Shown one piece after another: positions 1 to 5,273 of a stretch of DNA of 5,324 nucleotides (positions within the stretch are counted from its first letter, which is position 1; each line of letters opens with the position of its first letter). The notes below the pieces were generated by a model. The model saw only the letters and a list, made by a program, of their open reading frames with translations, made no database searches and was not told where the DNA came from. A program made the translations under genes and the position numbers. Origin of the DNA: JBGLNJ01 sp964353405 (GTDB taxonomy: Bacteria > Chloroflexota > Anaerolineae > Fen-1058); the NCBI GenBank assembly GCA_964353405.1, contig CAYGWJ010000411.1:1-5324 (forward strand), given 5' to 3'.

Positions 1-48
1 TCGTCGGCCAAGGGCTAATGGCGAGCAGATTCATTCAACACTTTGTTT

Positions 49-76
49 AGTATAACACGTCCAGGCGCATTGTCAA
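49..76 (-). promoter_or_regulatory. sigma70-type promoter firing out of the left edge
   Basis: On the minus strand a perfect -35 box TTGACA (76-71) and a -10 box TATACT (54-49) are separated by 16 bases. The -35 box begins 5 bases past the tldE stop codon (84-82), so the next gene to the left, outside the window, probably has its own promoter rather than depending only on tldDE read-through. Expected transcription start is near position 42. Bases 1-48 would be its untranslated leader; no start codon with a convincing Shine-Dalgarno is seen there. No intrinsic terminator for tldE is visible in the gap. Confidence 0.6.
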
Positions 77-81
77 TCATG

Positions 82-1363
82 CTAGATCGAAACGCTCATG
101 CCGCCGATCAGCAAGTAGGGCGCGCACATATCGCCCGACCAATAACCGGTGTTGCCAATGGCTTGCACATCGCGCAGCATCTCGTAGAGGTGGCCGGCCA
201 GCGCCACCCCTTTGACGTAACCCGCAATGCGCCCGCGCTCGATCTTGTAACCCAGCAGCACCGTGCGTGAAAACGTCCCGCGCAACGCCGCAGCCGTATT
301 AGCGCCTATCAGCAGGTCAACCAGCAATCCATCGCCGGCTTGTCGCAGCATCTCTTCCAGGCTCGTCGTGCCCGGCTCGATGACCAGATTGCCCGGCTGA
401 GGGCGCGGGGGGGCGAGCATGTCGCGCCGACCGTTGCCGGTGCTTGGCGCGCCGGACTGCGCCGCCGTCTGCAAGTCGTAATAGAACCCCGTCACCACGC
501 CATTGCGGACGAGCACCGTGCGTTGGGTGGGAACGCCTTCGTGATCGAATGCCCCGCCGGGCCGACCAGACAGTGTCCCATCGTCCACCAGCGTGAGCCT
601 TGAATCGAACATCTGCCGGCCCAGCTTGCCTGCGAGTGGACTGCTCTTGCTGCGGACGCGCGCGCCGGAAAACTCGATCACGAGTGGCTGCAAAAGCGTG
701 GCGCAGGCGGTGGGCGAAAGAATCACGGGCATTCGCCCGGGCCGCACACTGACCCACTTGTCGGCCCAGGTCAATCGTTGCGCGATGCGCGCTGCAAAAT
801 CACGGTGGCTCCCATCCAGCCGCGCTGTCTTGAAGCTGTCGAACACCACCAGCACATCGTCGTCGCGGTGGCGTTCCACCCAGACGTCCATGGCCAGTGC
901 CCCGGAGGCTTGCCTCGCGCGCCCGCCTGCGCTATTGTGCAAGGAAAAGTCCTCGCGGCTGCGCTGCACCTGCAATTCCACCGTGGCGTCCGGGTCAGCC
1001 TGCCGGATGATGCTGACGATTTCTTCTCCGATGACGGCCATGTCTTGAGCCGAGAGCCGCGCGAGTCTGGCATCCGTCGGGCGGCTGGACACACGCCCGG
1101 AAGGAAAAGCCATGCCCACAGGTCGCCCGTGCCGGCAGGCGGCCACAGCGCGCTCGACGAGCTGCCGCTCGTTCACTTGATGGTCGGTGCTGCTGGCGTG
1201 GCCGAGCCGCCCGCGCAAGAGCGCTCGCGCCGCCCGCGTCTCGGTCTCTGTGACTTGCACAGCGCGCAGTTTATTCCCCTTGAAACTGACACGCGTCGCT
1301 CGGATGGTTCTGTTGAAGAAACTCCTTGTCGGCCAGGTTCCATTCTGTTCGAATCGCCACCAT
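82..1363 (-). CDS. tldE: TldE/PmbA-like subunit of TldD/TldE metalloprotease, with a 5' frameshift
   Basis: This is the non-catalytic partner of TldD in the heteromeric TldD/TldE protease (PmbA_TldD family), known in E. coli for degrading unfolded peptides and maturing microcin B17 and CcdA. The body of the protein, read in the frame ending at the TAG 84-82, has the family layout: an N-terminal SFKGNKLRAVQ strand (cf. SFEANRLK in relatives), then DDGTLSGRPGGAFDHEGVPTQ, IEPGTTSLEEML near the middle of the C-terminal domain, and the closing YLLIGGMSVSI. The HExxxH zinc motif of TldD is absent, as in other TldE proteins. The expected start is ATG 1363-1361, 1 base after the tldD stop, with Shine-Dalgarno GGGAGG (1377-1372) 8 bases upstream. 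That ATG, however, opens a 30-codon frame (MVAIRTEWNLADKEF...) ending at TAA 1273-1271, one base out of register with the body. The body frame has no ATG, GTG or TTG between the tldD stop and the SFKGN motif. A +1 shift (one extra base or two missing), probably before about 1290, is needed for a normal ~425-residue protein; the family is usually 430-450. It may be a sequencing error, a real inactivating mutation, or reinitiation at GTG 1260, which would lose the first conserved strand. Identity is secure; functional state is not. Confidence 0.85.
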
Positions 1364-1377
1364 TCTATTTGCCTCCC
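1361..1377 (-). promoter_or_regulatory. ribosome binding site and start of tldE
   Basis: GGGAGG at 1377-1372, 8 bases before ATG 1363-1361, lies inside the last codons of tldD (encoding GGK and TAG). The stop and start are 1 base apart (TAG-A-ATG), so translation of the two subunits is probably coupled. This site fixes the tldE start and so exposes the frameshift downstream of it. Confidence 0.75.
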
Positions 1378-2756
1378 ACCAAAACGTCTTGAACCCGAAT
1401 GTGTGGGCCGCCGTCGCACACCGGCAATCCCTCCACACCTTTGCCGCAATCGCCCGAGCTGACGTCCCAGGCAAAATCGCTGCCGATGCGGTCAATGTTT
1501 CCCAGAGTCTCGAACACGTTGCCGGTGCAGGTCACGTCTCGCACCATCTCGGCCAGCTCGCCGTGGCGGATCACGTGGGCATACTTGGCGACAAAGGTAA
1601 AATCGTCTATCGCCATCTCCCCGCCCAGCCAATCGCAGGCGTACAGCCCCAATTCCACGTCGCGGATCAAATCAGAAAGCGTCCCGCCGTTGCCAGGCTC
1701 GATGGCCGTGTTGGTCATCCGCACCAGCGGCGGGTAGCGATAACTTGTGGCGCGGGCGTTGCCGGTGGGTCGCTCGCCCAGCTCGGCGGCTGTTTCGCGG
1801 CTGTGCAGGCGGCCCACCAGCTTGCCTTGGCGAATGAGATAGGTCTTTTGCGTGGGCACGCCTTCGTCGTCAAAGGCCACGCTGCCGCGCAAGCCGGGCA
1901 GGCTGCCGTCGTCGGATACGTCGAGCTCACGCGGCCCGAGCTGTTGGCCCAAGGCCATCCTCTCTTGGGCCTGCGGGTTAGCGACGATAAAATCGGCTTC
2001 CGAAAGGTGACCAAAGGCTTCGTGGATGAACAGCCCGGCCAGCGCCGGGTCCAGCACGACCGGGTAACGCCCGCCGCGCACCGGCTCCGCGTTGAGCAGG
2101 TCGCCTGCCAGTTTGATCACATCGCGCACAAGGTCGTCACGGTTTTCTACGGCTTCGAACCCGGCAGCCAGTGCCAGCGACTTGCCCGCTCTTTGGACGC
2201 GACTGTCTTCGCCTGCAACCGCCGACAGTTGCAGGTCAATTGTCGGTCGCTCCTGGTAAGTGTACGTCCCCTCGCTATTGGCGTAATAGACTTGCGTGAA
2301 AGCGTCACGGTATTCGACTTGTCCACTCTGAATGCAGGGAGCGCCTCGGATGAGTTGGTCGTGATAGCGCTCCATGAGCGCGGTCTTGTCTTCCAGCGGA
2401 ACCTGGCGAAAGTCTTTCGCCAGGCTCACTTGGACTTGACCGGCCACTGGCTCAACAGGCGCCAATTCGATGTGCTGCCCTGTCGCGGCGCGAGCGACGT
2501 CCCAGGCCTGGCGGACGCGGCGCTTGAGGTCGCGCACGCTCCGCAGGGTGAACGTGACGACGCCCCAGCCGCCGCCGGGCAAGAGCGCGCGAGCGATGCC
2601 CCCTTGATCCACGTGACTGTCCACTGTCTCCAGCCCGTCATCGCGGAAGACGATGTGCGTCACCTGGCGCCGCTCCACGCGCAGGTCGGCAAAGGCGGCC
2701 GGCGTGTGCTTGAGCGCGTCGGCCAGTCGTTGACGCATGTTGGGTCGTGCGGTCAT
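1365..2756 (-). CDS. tldD: TldD family zinc metalloprotease
   Basis: Catalytic subunit of the TldD/TldE cytoplasmic metalloprotease, which encloses a zinc site in a heterodimer and cuts unfolded peptides. The protein is 463 residues (E. coli TldD is 481). The zinc-binding helix is HEAFGH at residues 245-250, with E246 as the catalytic base, inside GLFIHEAFGHLSEADF. The third ligand, by analogy with the Cys of E. coli TldD, is C437 in GDCGKGVEGLP. Other family marks are DDEGVPTQKTYLI at 296-308, MTNTAIEPG at 347-355 and VLVGGK at the C-terminus. There is no signal peptide or membrane segment. The chosen start has a Shine-Dalgarno-like AGAGGA (2766-2761) 4 bases upstream; the next Met (residue 7) has none. 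tldE follows after 1 base. A long structured leader and a strong promoter lie upstream, so this gene heads a two-gene operon separate from the methyltransferase. All key residues are intact. The substrate cannot be told: no precursor-peptide or toxin gene is visible nearby. Confidence 0.95.
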   Translation of the reverse strand: MTARPNMRQRLADALKHTPAAFADLRVERRQVTHIVFRDDGLETVDSHVDQGGIARALLPGGGWGVVTFTLRSVRDLKRRVRQAWDVARAATGQHIELAPVEPVAGQVQVSLAKDFRQVPLEDKTALMERYHDQLIRGAPCIQSGQVEYRDAFTQVYYANSEGTYTYQERPTIDLQLSAVAGEDSRVQRAGKSLALAAGFEAVENRDDLVRDVIKLAGDLLNAEPVRGGRYPVVLDPALAGLFIHEAFGHLSEADFIVANPQAQERMALGQQLGPRELDVSDDGSLPGLRGSVAFDDEGVPTQKTYLIRQGKLVGRLHSRETAAELGERPTGNARATSYRYPPLVRMTNTAIEPGNGGTLSDLIRDVELGLYACDWLGGEMAIDDFTFVAKYAHVIRHGELAEMVRDVTCTGNVFETLGNIDRIGSDFAWDVSSGDCGKGVEGLPVCDGGPHIRVQDVLVGGK

Positions 2757-2768
2757 GGTGTCCTCTGT

Positions 2769-2800
2769 AGACCTTTAGGGTTTTCGAAACCCTAAGGTCT
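2769..2800 (-). repeat. 14-bp near-perfect hairpin just upstream of the tldD ribosome site
   Basis: The arms 2769-2783 and 2787-2800 (core GACCTT-AGGGTTT / AAACCCTAAGGTC) pair over 14 bp with one bulged T and a 3-base TCG loop. In the tldD mRNA the stem ends 3 bases before the Shine-Dalgarno AGAGGA (2766-2761). It is AT-rich compared with the surrounding DNA. It may be a translation-control hairpin, a weak terminator (the plus-strand side is followed by TTTAAA), or one copy of a dispersed extragenic palindrome. The window holds only one copy, so the last cannot be judged here. Confidence 0.6.
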
Positions 2801-2802
2801 TT

Positions 2803-2832
2803 AAACAGAAACCGTGGGCGGTGTGCCCACGG
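2803..2832 (-). terminator. terminator-like hairpin within the tldDE leader
   Basis: On the minus strand CCGTGGGC (2832-2825), loop ACACC, GCCCACGG (2819-2812) form a perfect 8-bp GC-rich stem, followed directly by TTTCTGTTT (2811-2803). This is the shape of an intrinsic terminator, with a somewhat imperfect U-tract, lying about 50 bases before the tldD start and after the promoter. That position suits conditional early termination. The 10 bases CGCCCACGGT of its 3' arm recur exactly at 2902-2893, where they could pair with the 5' arm instead and act as an antiterminator. Confidence 0.5.
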
Positions 2833-3072
2833 CTCGAAAAGAAAAGGCAGCAGCGGCGACAGGTGCAGAGACACCATCGTCGCGTTCCCCTGACCGTGGG
2901 CGCAAAGAACCAGTTCCCGCGCCCGGGTCGGGGGACGATAACGCTACAGTCCCCTGCGCCTCCGCGCGGGTGTCAAATCCCGGGCGGCAGACTGGCTGCC
3001 GCCCGGCTTGGGTGCTGAAGCTTCGGAATCGTTACTCGACATCTTTTTCGGTCCAGTATCGGATACACCCTC

Positions 3073-3101
3073 ATTCTAACACGCCACGGCGGGGCCGTCA
3101 A
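3073..3101 (-). promoter_or_regulatory. sigma70-type promoter of the tldDE operon
   Basis: TTGACG (3101-3096), a 17-base spacer and TAGAAT (3078-3073) form a near-consensus promoter on the minus strand, 28 bases after the methyltransferase stop codon. Expected start of transcription is near 3066. An inverted repeat ACGGC-CCC-GCCGT (3098-3086) overlaps the -35 box and spacer, and CGGCGG/CCGCCG (3107-3102, 3092-3087) flanks the -35 box; either could be an operator, which is only a suggestion. Confidence 0.65.
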
Positions 3102-3129
3102 CCGCCGGACTGATAGCCTGCTCGACAGG

Positions 3130-4539
3130 TCACTTTGACCCCTGCTCCACGCTCCGGATTACATCCTGCATCGCGGCATGTTGTTGTTCGCTGAGCGGGG
3201 GCACTTTTTTCGTGCTGAGCAGTTCCACCGCTCGTTCGGCGGCTCGTTCTGCGACGCCTTGGCGGCCAGAGCTTTGCCATTCGGCCCAGCCTTCCCGTTT
3301 TGCCAACCGGGTTTGCAATACCTCGCCTTGCCGCATAAACTTGACGGTGTGCTTTTGACCTAAAAAGTTCCGCGCGCCGTCCATGGCTTTCAAGATGACG
3401 TCGACCGCCAAGCTCTCTTCATTCGCTTCAAAACCGCGCCGCGCGCGTTTGACATAGTCGAGGATTTCATCGTCAATCACCATCTGCGCCAGCGAACTGA
3501 CCACGCCTCCCCACACTTCGCCGACTCCAGAGATCTCGTCCGCACCGGCCAACGCCGGCAAAAGAGCATTGAGCATCCGCTCGTAGCCGCTTTGAATATC
3601 GGACGAGTGAGCATCGGTGCAAAGACCGTAGACGTTGACCGGCAAATGGTAAGAGTGCGCCAGCTCGACGGCGCCGACGCCGATCAATCCGATCTCGGGA
3701 TTGCCCCACACCGAAAGCCCGGTGCGCAGGCTCATGGTGCTGAGCCGCCCGCAGTAAAAAATCGGCAGGCCGGGGTGCGTCAATTGAGCCAGGACAATTG
3801 AGGTGAGCACCTCGGCGTTTTGCTGCGCCAATCCGCCGGCGATGGACATGGGCGCTGTTGCACCCAGGATAGGGCAGGGCAATGGCCCAAGAGGCAATCC
3901 TAATCGAGCGGTTTCGAGGATCGCCTCGACCACATCGTTCGGAAATCCGAGCGGGCTGAGTGGCGAAATCGCAATGGTCACTGTCCCTTCCGGGTCGGCG
4001 ATGCGCGCCATCTCGGCGACGGCTCGCACTTCACGCGAGGTTTGCACACCCGGCCCATGCACGGGCTTGGTGGTGTTGGCGACGGTGTCATAGTACATCC
4101 ACAACGCCATCGAGACGGCCGGGACATCCTGCGGAGTGAAAAAAGGCGTCACACTGGAGACGTTGGGCAGGGCGTCGAGCAAGCGAGCGGTCTTGACGTT
4201 GTCGTCGCGCACGGCAGCGCGCCGCTCACCTGTGACCGCATCCAAGATGTTCGGCGTGCCGCCTACATTGTGGGCATACAAGCCGCCATCGCCCAGGACG
4301 ACCGCCTTGTGCGGATCGCGACCCTGTACCTTGACAGTGTGCGGGCACTGGGCTACACACTTTTCCACCAGGTCGGCGGGCAAATAAACACGGTTCTCTG
4401 CAACACGCGCTCCGTGCCCGGCCAACATTTCGCGCGCAGCGGGATGCGTCAGGAGAATGCCCACTTCCGAAAGGATGCGCAAGGTTGCAGCATGAACTCG
4501 CTTGACTCCTTCTTCCCCCAGGATACATAGTTCAACCAT
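3130..4539 (-). CDS. MttB-family (trimethylamine/glycine betaine type) methyltransferase, pyrrolysine-free
   Basis: A 469-residue member of the MttB family (COG5598), TIM-barrel enzymes that move a methyl group from a methylamine or quaternary amine to a corrinoid protein. Family segments are visible: an N-terminal helix HAATLRILSEVGI (residues 16-28), GGTPNILDAVTGERR (93-107), PVHGPG (159-164), SPLGFP (195-200), PCPILGATAPMSIAGGLAQQNAE (from 221), FYCG (261-264), GNPEIGLIGVGAVELAH (from 279), YGLCTDAHSSDIQSGYE (304-320) and GEVWGGVVSSL (340-350). Archaeal MttB reads an in-frame amber codon as pyrrolysine in the catalytic barrel. This frame has none, so it belongs with the non-pyrrolysine members, of which DSY3156 (MtgB) is a glycine betaine methyltransferase. 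The true substrate cannot be deduced. The start ATG 4539 is chosen for AAAGGAGG (4554-4547) 7 bases upstream; an in-frame ATG at 4605 lies inside the -10 box. No corrinoid protein, reductive activator or transporter is in the window, so its partners must lie elsewhere. Cytoplasmic, no signal peptide. The gene appears intact and monocistronic. Confidence 0.9.
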   Translation of the reverse strand: MVELCILGEEGVKRVHAATLRILSEVGILLTHPAAREMLAGHGARVAENRVYLPADLVEKCVAQCPHTVKVQGRDPHKAVVLGDGGLYAHNVGGTPNILDAVTGERRAAVRDDNVKTARLLDALPNVSSVTPFFTPQDVPAVSMALWMYYDTVANTTKPVHGPGVQTSREVRAVAEMARIADPEGTVTIAISPLSPLGFPNDVVEAILETARLGLPLGPLPCPILGATAPMSIAGGLAQQNAEVLTSIVLAQLTHPGLPIFYCGRLSTMSLRTGLSVWGNPEIGLIGVGAVELAHSYHLPVNVYGLCTDAHSSDIQSGYERMLNALLPALAGADEISGVGEVWGGVVSSLAQMVIDDEILDYVKRARRGFEANEESLAVDVILKAMDGARNFLGQKHTVKFMRQGEVLQTRLAKREGWAEWQSSGRQGVAERAAERAVELLSTKKVPPLSEQQHAAMQDVIRSVEQGSK

Positions 4540-4554
4540 CCGGTTGCCTCCTTT
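4537..4554 (-). promoter_or_regulatory. ribosome binding site fixing the methyltransferase start
   Basis: AAAGGAGG (4554-4547), close to a perfect anti-16S match, lies 7 bases before ATG 4539-4537. It selects this start over the upstream in-frame ATG at 4605, which would add 22 residues rich in Ser/Thr/Lys with no family counterpart. Confidence 0.85.
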
Positions 4555-4603
4555 CGAGGCCATCCTCGTTGATGAGCTTTGTTTCATGTACGAGGTTGCG
4601 GTC

Positions 4604-4633
4604 ATTGTAGCATGGCTGAAAGTACATTGTCAA
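4604..4633 (-). promoter_or_regulatory. sigma70-type promoter of the MttB-family methyltransferase gene
   Basis: Perfect TTGACA (4633-4628), an 18-base spacer and TACAAT (4609-4604) on the minus strand predict a start near 4597 and a leader of about 58 bases. The -35 context ATTGACAATG is identical over 10 bases to that of the promoter at the left edge (positions 77-68). Its -35 lies 10 bases from the -35 of the plus-strand promoter, so the two form a back-to-back divergent pair. Confidence 0.75.
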
Positions 4634-4643
4634 TTTGCTTACT

Positions 4644-4672
4644 TTGCCATATCAAGTTTCTTTTGTTATAAT
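4644..4672 (+). promoter_or_regulatory. sigma70-type promoter upstream of the broken glycosyltransferase copy
   Basis: TTGCCA (4644-4649), a 17-base spacer and a perfect TATAAT (4667-4672). The -10 context TTTTGTTATAATC recurs at the second glycosyltransferase promoter (5190-5202). Expected start is near 4679, 46 bases before the ATG at 4725. If still active it transcribes only a remnant and then possibly the downstream intact copy. Confidence 0.7.
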
Positions 4673-4704
4673 CCTCCTGCGCTTACTCCAAAATCCACTA
4701 GCGC

Positions 4705-4759
4705 TTGAATCGAGATGATCCCCGATGAAGCTCATCATCCAGATTCCTTGCTTTAACGA
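4705..4759 (+). repeat. direct repeat, copy 1: glycosyltransferase start region
   Basis: TTGAATCGAGA, then the start codon and first ~12 codons, match the region at 5274-5324 (CTGAATCGAGA and onward), with a small length difference just before the start codon. With the matching promoters this shows that a promoter-plus-gene-head unit was duplicated. The copies have diverged at silent sites, so the duplication is not recent. Confidence 0.7.
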
Positions 4760-4774
4760 AGAGCAGACATTGCC
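4725..4774 (+). pseudogene. family-2 glycosyltransferase, N-terminal stub
   Basis: The first residues, MKLIIQIPCFNEEQTLP, are the typical first beta strand and nucleotide-binding start of a family-2 glycosyltransferase (GT-A fold; relatives include dolichyl-phosphate mannosyltransferase-like enzymes using a nucleotide sugar). After about codon 17 (near 4775) the similarity stops: the frame continues to 5126 with low-complexity, Arg/Trp/Cys-rich nonsense, while the DNA encodes another protein in a different frame. The acceptor helix, DxD motif and everything after are missing. Promoter and start region match those of the second copy at 5290. No clear Shine-Dalgarno precedes either copy, but GAATCGAGA is conserved 11-20 bases upstream of both. 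This is the remnant of a paralogous gene truncated by rearrangement. Confidence 0.75.
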
Positions 4775-5148
4775 GCGACGGTCATCCTGGCGTGGAATGC
4801 CGCTATGCTTGTGTACTCGTCATCCTGGCGGTGGCGGGTTGTCTTTGCGACGGTGGGAATCCTGGCAGCTAATCTGGTCGCACTGCCGCATCGAAGCTAT
4901 CAGTGGAACTGGGCCGCCGACATGTCCCGCGACGTGTTTGCTCAGATGCATGCATCGCTGTTGGACCTATCCAAGTCGGAAGGTGACCAATTGTGGCTCA
5001 TCAACCCGCCTCGCCGCGTCGAGTACGCCGAGGCGCTGGGAAACCGTACTCTGTTCGGGCGGTAACAGGCCATATCGTTGCCTTCTACCGGCAGGGAGGA
5101 ACGCCGTCCGAGCCGGGCACGTTTGAAAGTATCCGCTTGCCACAGTGA
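4775..5148 (+). pseudogene. C-terminal fragment of a membrane protein, frameshifted
   Basis: Read in the frame of 4775, the DNA encodes a hydrophobic stretch (ATVILAWNAAML..., then VVFATVGILAANLVAL, a likely membrane helix), followed by a hydrophilic tail (YQWNWAADMSRDVFAQM, LWLINPPRRVEYAEALGN). The style is that of the end of large multi-span membrane proteins linked to cell-surface sugars, where a last helix is followed by an extracytoplasmic tail; the exact family is not recognised. The frame hits TAA at 5063-5065. One frame over, from about 5062, it continues sensibly (VTGHIVAFYRQGGTPSEPG... to TGA 5146-5148), so one base has been lost or gained around 5050-5062. The N-terminal part is absent, replaced by the glycosyltransferase stub, with the junction somewhere in 4770-4800. 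Two lesions mean it is not functional. Confidence 0.65.
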
Positions 5149-5172
5149 GAGCGCTCGTCGCGGGTCCATTCG

Positions 5173-5201
5173 TTGCTAGATTTAGGGTATTTTGTTATAA
5201 T
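5173..5201 (+). promoter_or_regulatory. sigma70-type promoter of the second glycosyltransferase copy
   Basis: TTGCTA (5173-5178), a 17-base spacer and a perfect TATAAT (5196-5201), in the same TTTTGTTATAATC context as the promoter at 4644-4672. Expected start near 5208, giving a leader of about 82 bases before GTG 5290. Confidence 0.65.
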
Positions 5202-5216
5202 CGCGTCGTGCTCAGA

Positions 5217-5271
5217 GGGCGACAGCGCCCGTGGGTTTGGGGCGCGGTTGTATTCCCCCCAATAACTTGGG
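5217..5271 (+). promoter_or_regulatory. small hairpins in the leader of the second glycosyltransferase
   Basis: GGGCG (5217-5221)/CGCCC (5226-5230) form a short hairpin. Downstream, TTGGGG (5237-5242) can pair with CCCCAA (5257-5262), while CCCAA (5258-5262) can instead pair with TTGGG (5267-5271) across a TAAC loop. The two uses of CCCCAA exclude each other. The stems are short (5-6 bp), so their role is uncertain. The leader of the broken copy (about 4679-4724) lacks them. Confidence 0.3.
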
Positions 5272-5273
5272 AC

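Larger units (their letters stand above)
2757..3066 (-). promoter_or_regulatory. long structured 5' leader of tldDE, possible attenuator or riboswitch
   Basis: About 300 bases lie between the predicted transcription start (near 3066) and the tldD ATG, with no convincing conserved gene. On the minus-strand RNA the following can form in order: an 11-bp hairpin (3006-2996 with 2990-2980, 5-base loop); AGGGGAC 2955-2949 with GTCCCCC 2936-2930; alternatively CGTCCCCCGACC 2937-2926 with GGTC(A)GGGGAACG 2895-2883, enclosing GGGCGC 2924-2919 with GCGCCC 2903-2898; then the terminator-like hairpin 2832-2812; then a hairpin next to the tldD ribosome site (2800-2769). The first and second GTCCCC pairings exclude each other. 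GCCCACGG 2901-2894 is also a copy of the terminator's 3' arm. This is the topology of a transcription-attenuation switch. I do not recognise any known riboswitch class, T-box or 6S signature. The structures are read by eye, not computed. Confidence 0.45.

Noticed and set aside
1364..1449. ATG at 1449 as the start of tldE
   Set aside because: It lies inside tldD in another frame; the extra residues are Arg-rich shadow sequence, and a proper ribosome site stands before 1363.
1326..2795. A 489-residue open frame on the plus strand, opposite tldD
   Set aside because: It mirrors tldD in a GC-rich gene, its translation has no recognisable family pattern, and tldD has clear catalytic motifs. It is an antisense shadow.
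2965..2985. GGGTGTCAAATCCC on the plus strand resembles a tRNA T-arm
   Set aside because: The loop has the wrong size for a T-loop, and no acceptor stem, anticodon arm or D-arm can be fitted around it.
2803..3066. 6S RNA or tmRNA reading of the structured intergenic region
   Set aside because: No long rod with a central bubble, and no tag-peptide or tRNA-like ends, could be fitted; the strand and position before tldD fit a leader better.
4042..4530. Plus-strand open frame of 162 residues opposite the methyltransferase
   Set aside because: Lies fully inside the conserved MttB-family gene and shows no protein-family pattern of its own.
3130..4539. Pyrrolysine-containing MttB
   Set aside because: There is no in-frame TAG within the methyltransferase gene; the frame is open to a TGA stop.
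4540..4605. Upstream in-frame ATG giving a 491-residue methyltransferase
   Set aside because: This ATG overlaps the -10 box TACAAT, so it would not be in the transcript, and the ATG at 4539 has a near-perfect Shine-Dalgarno.
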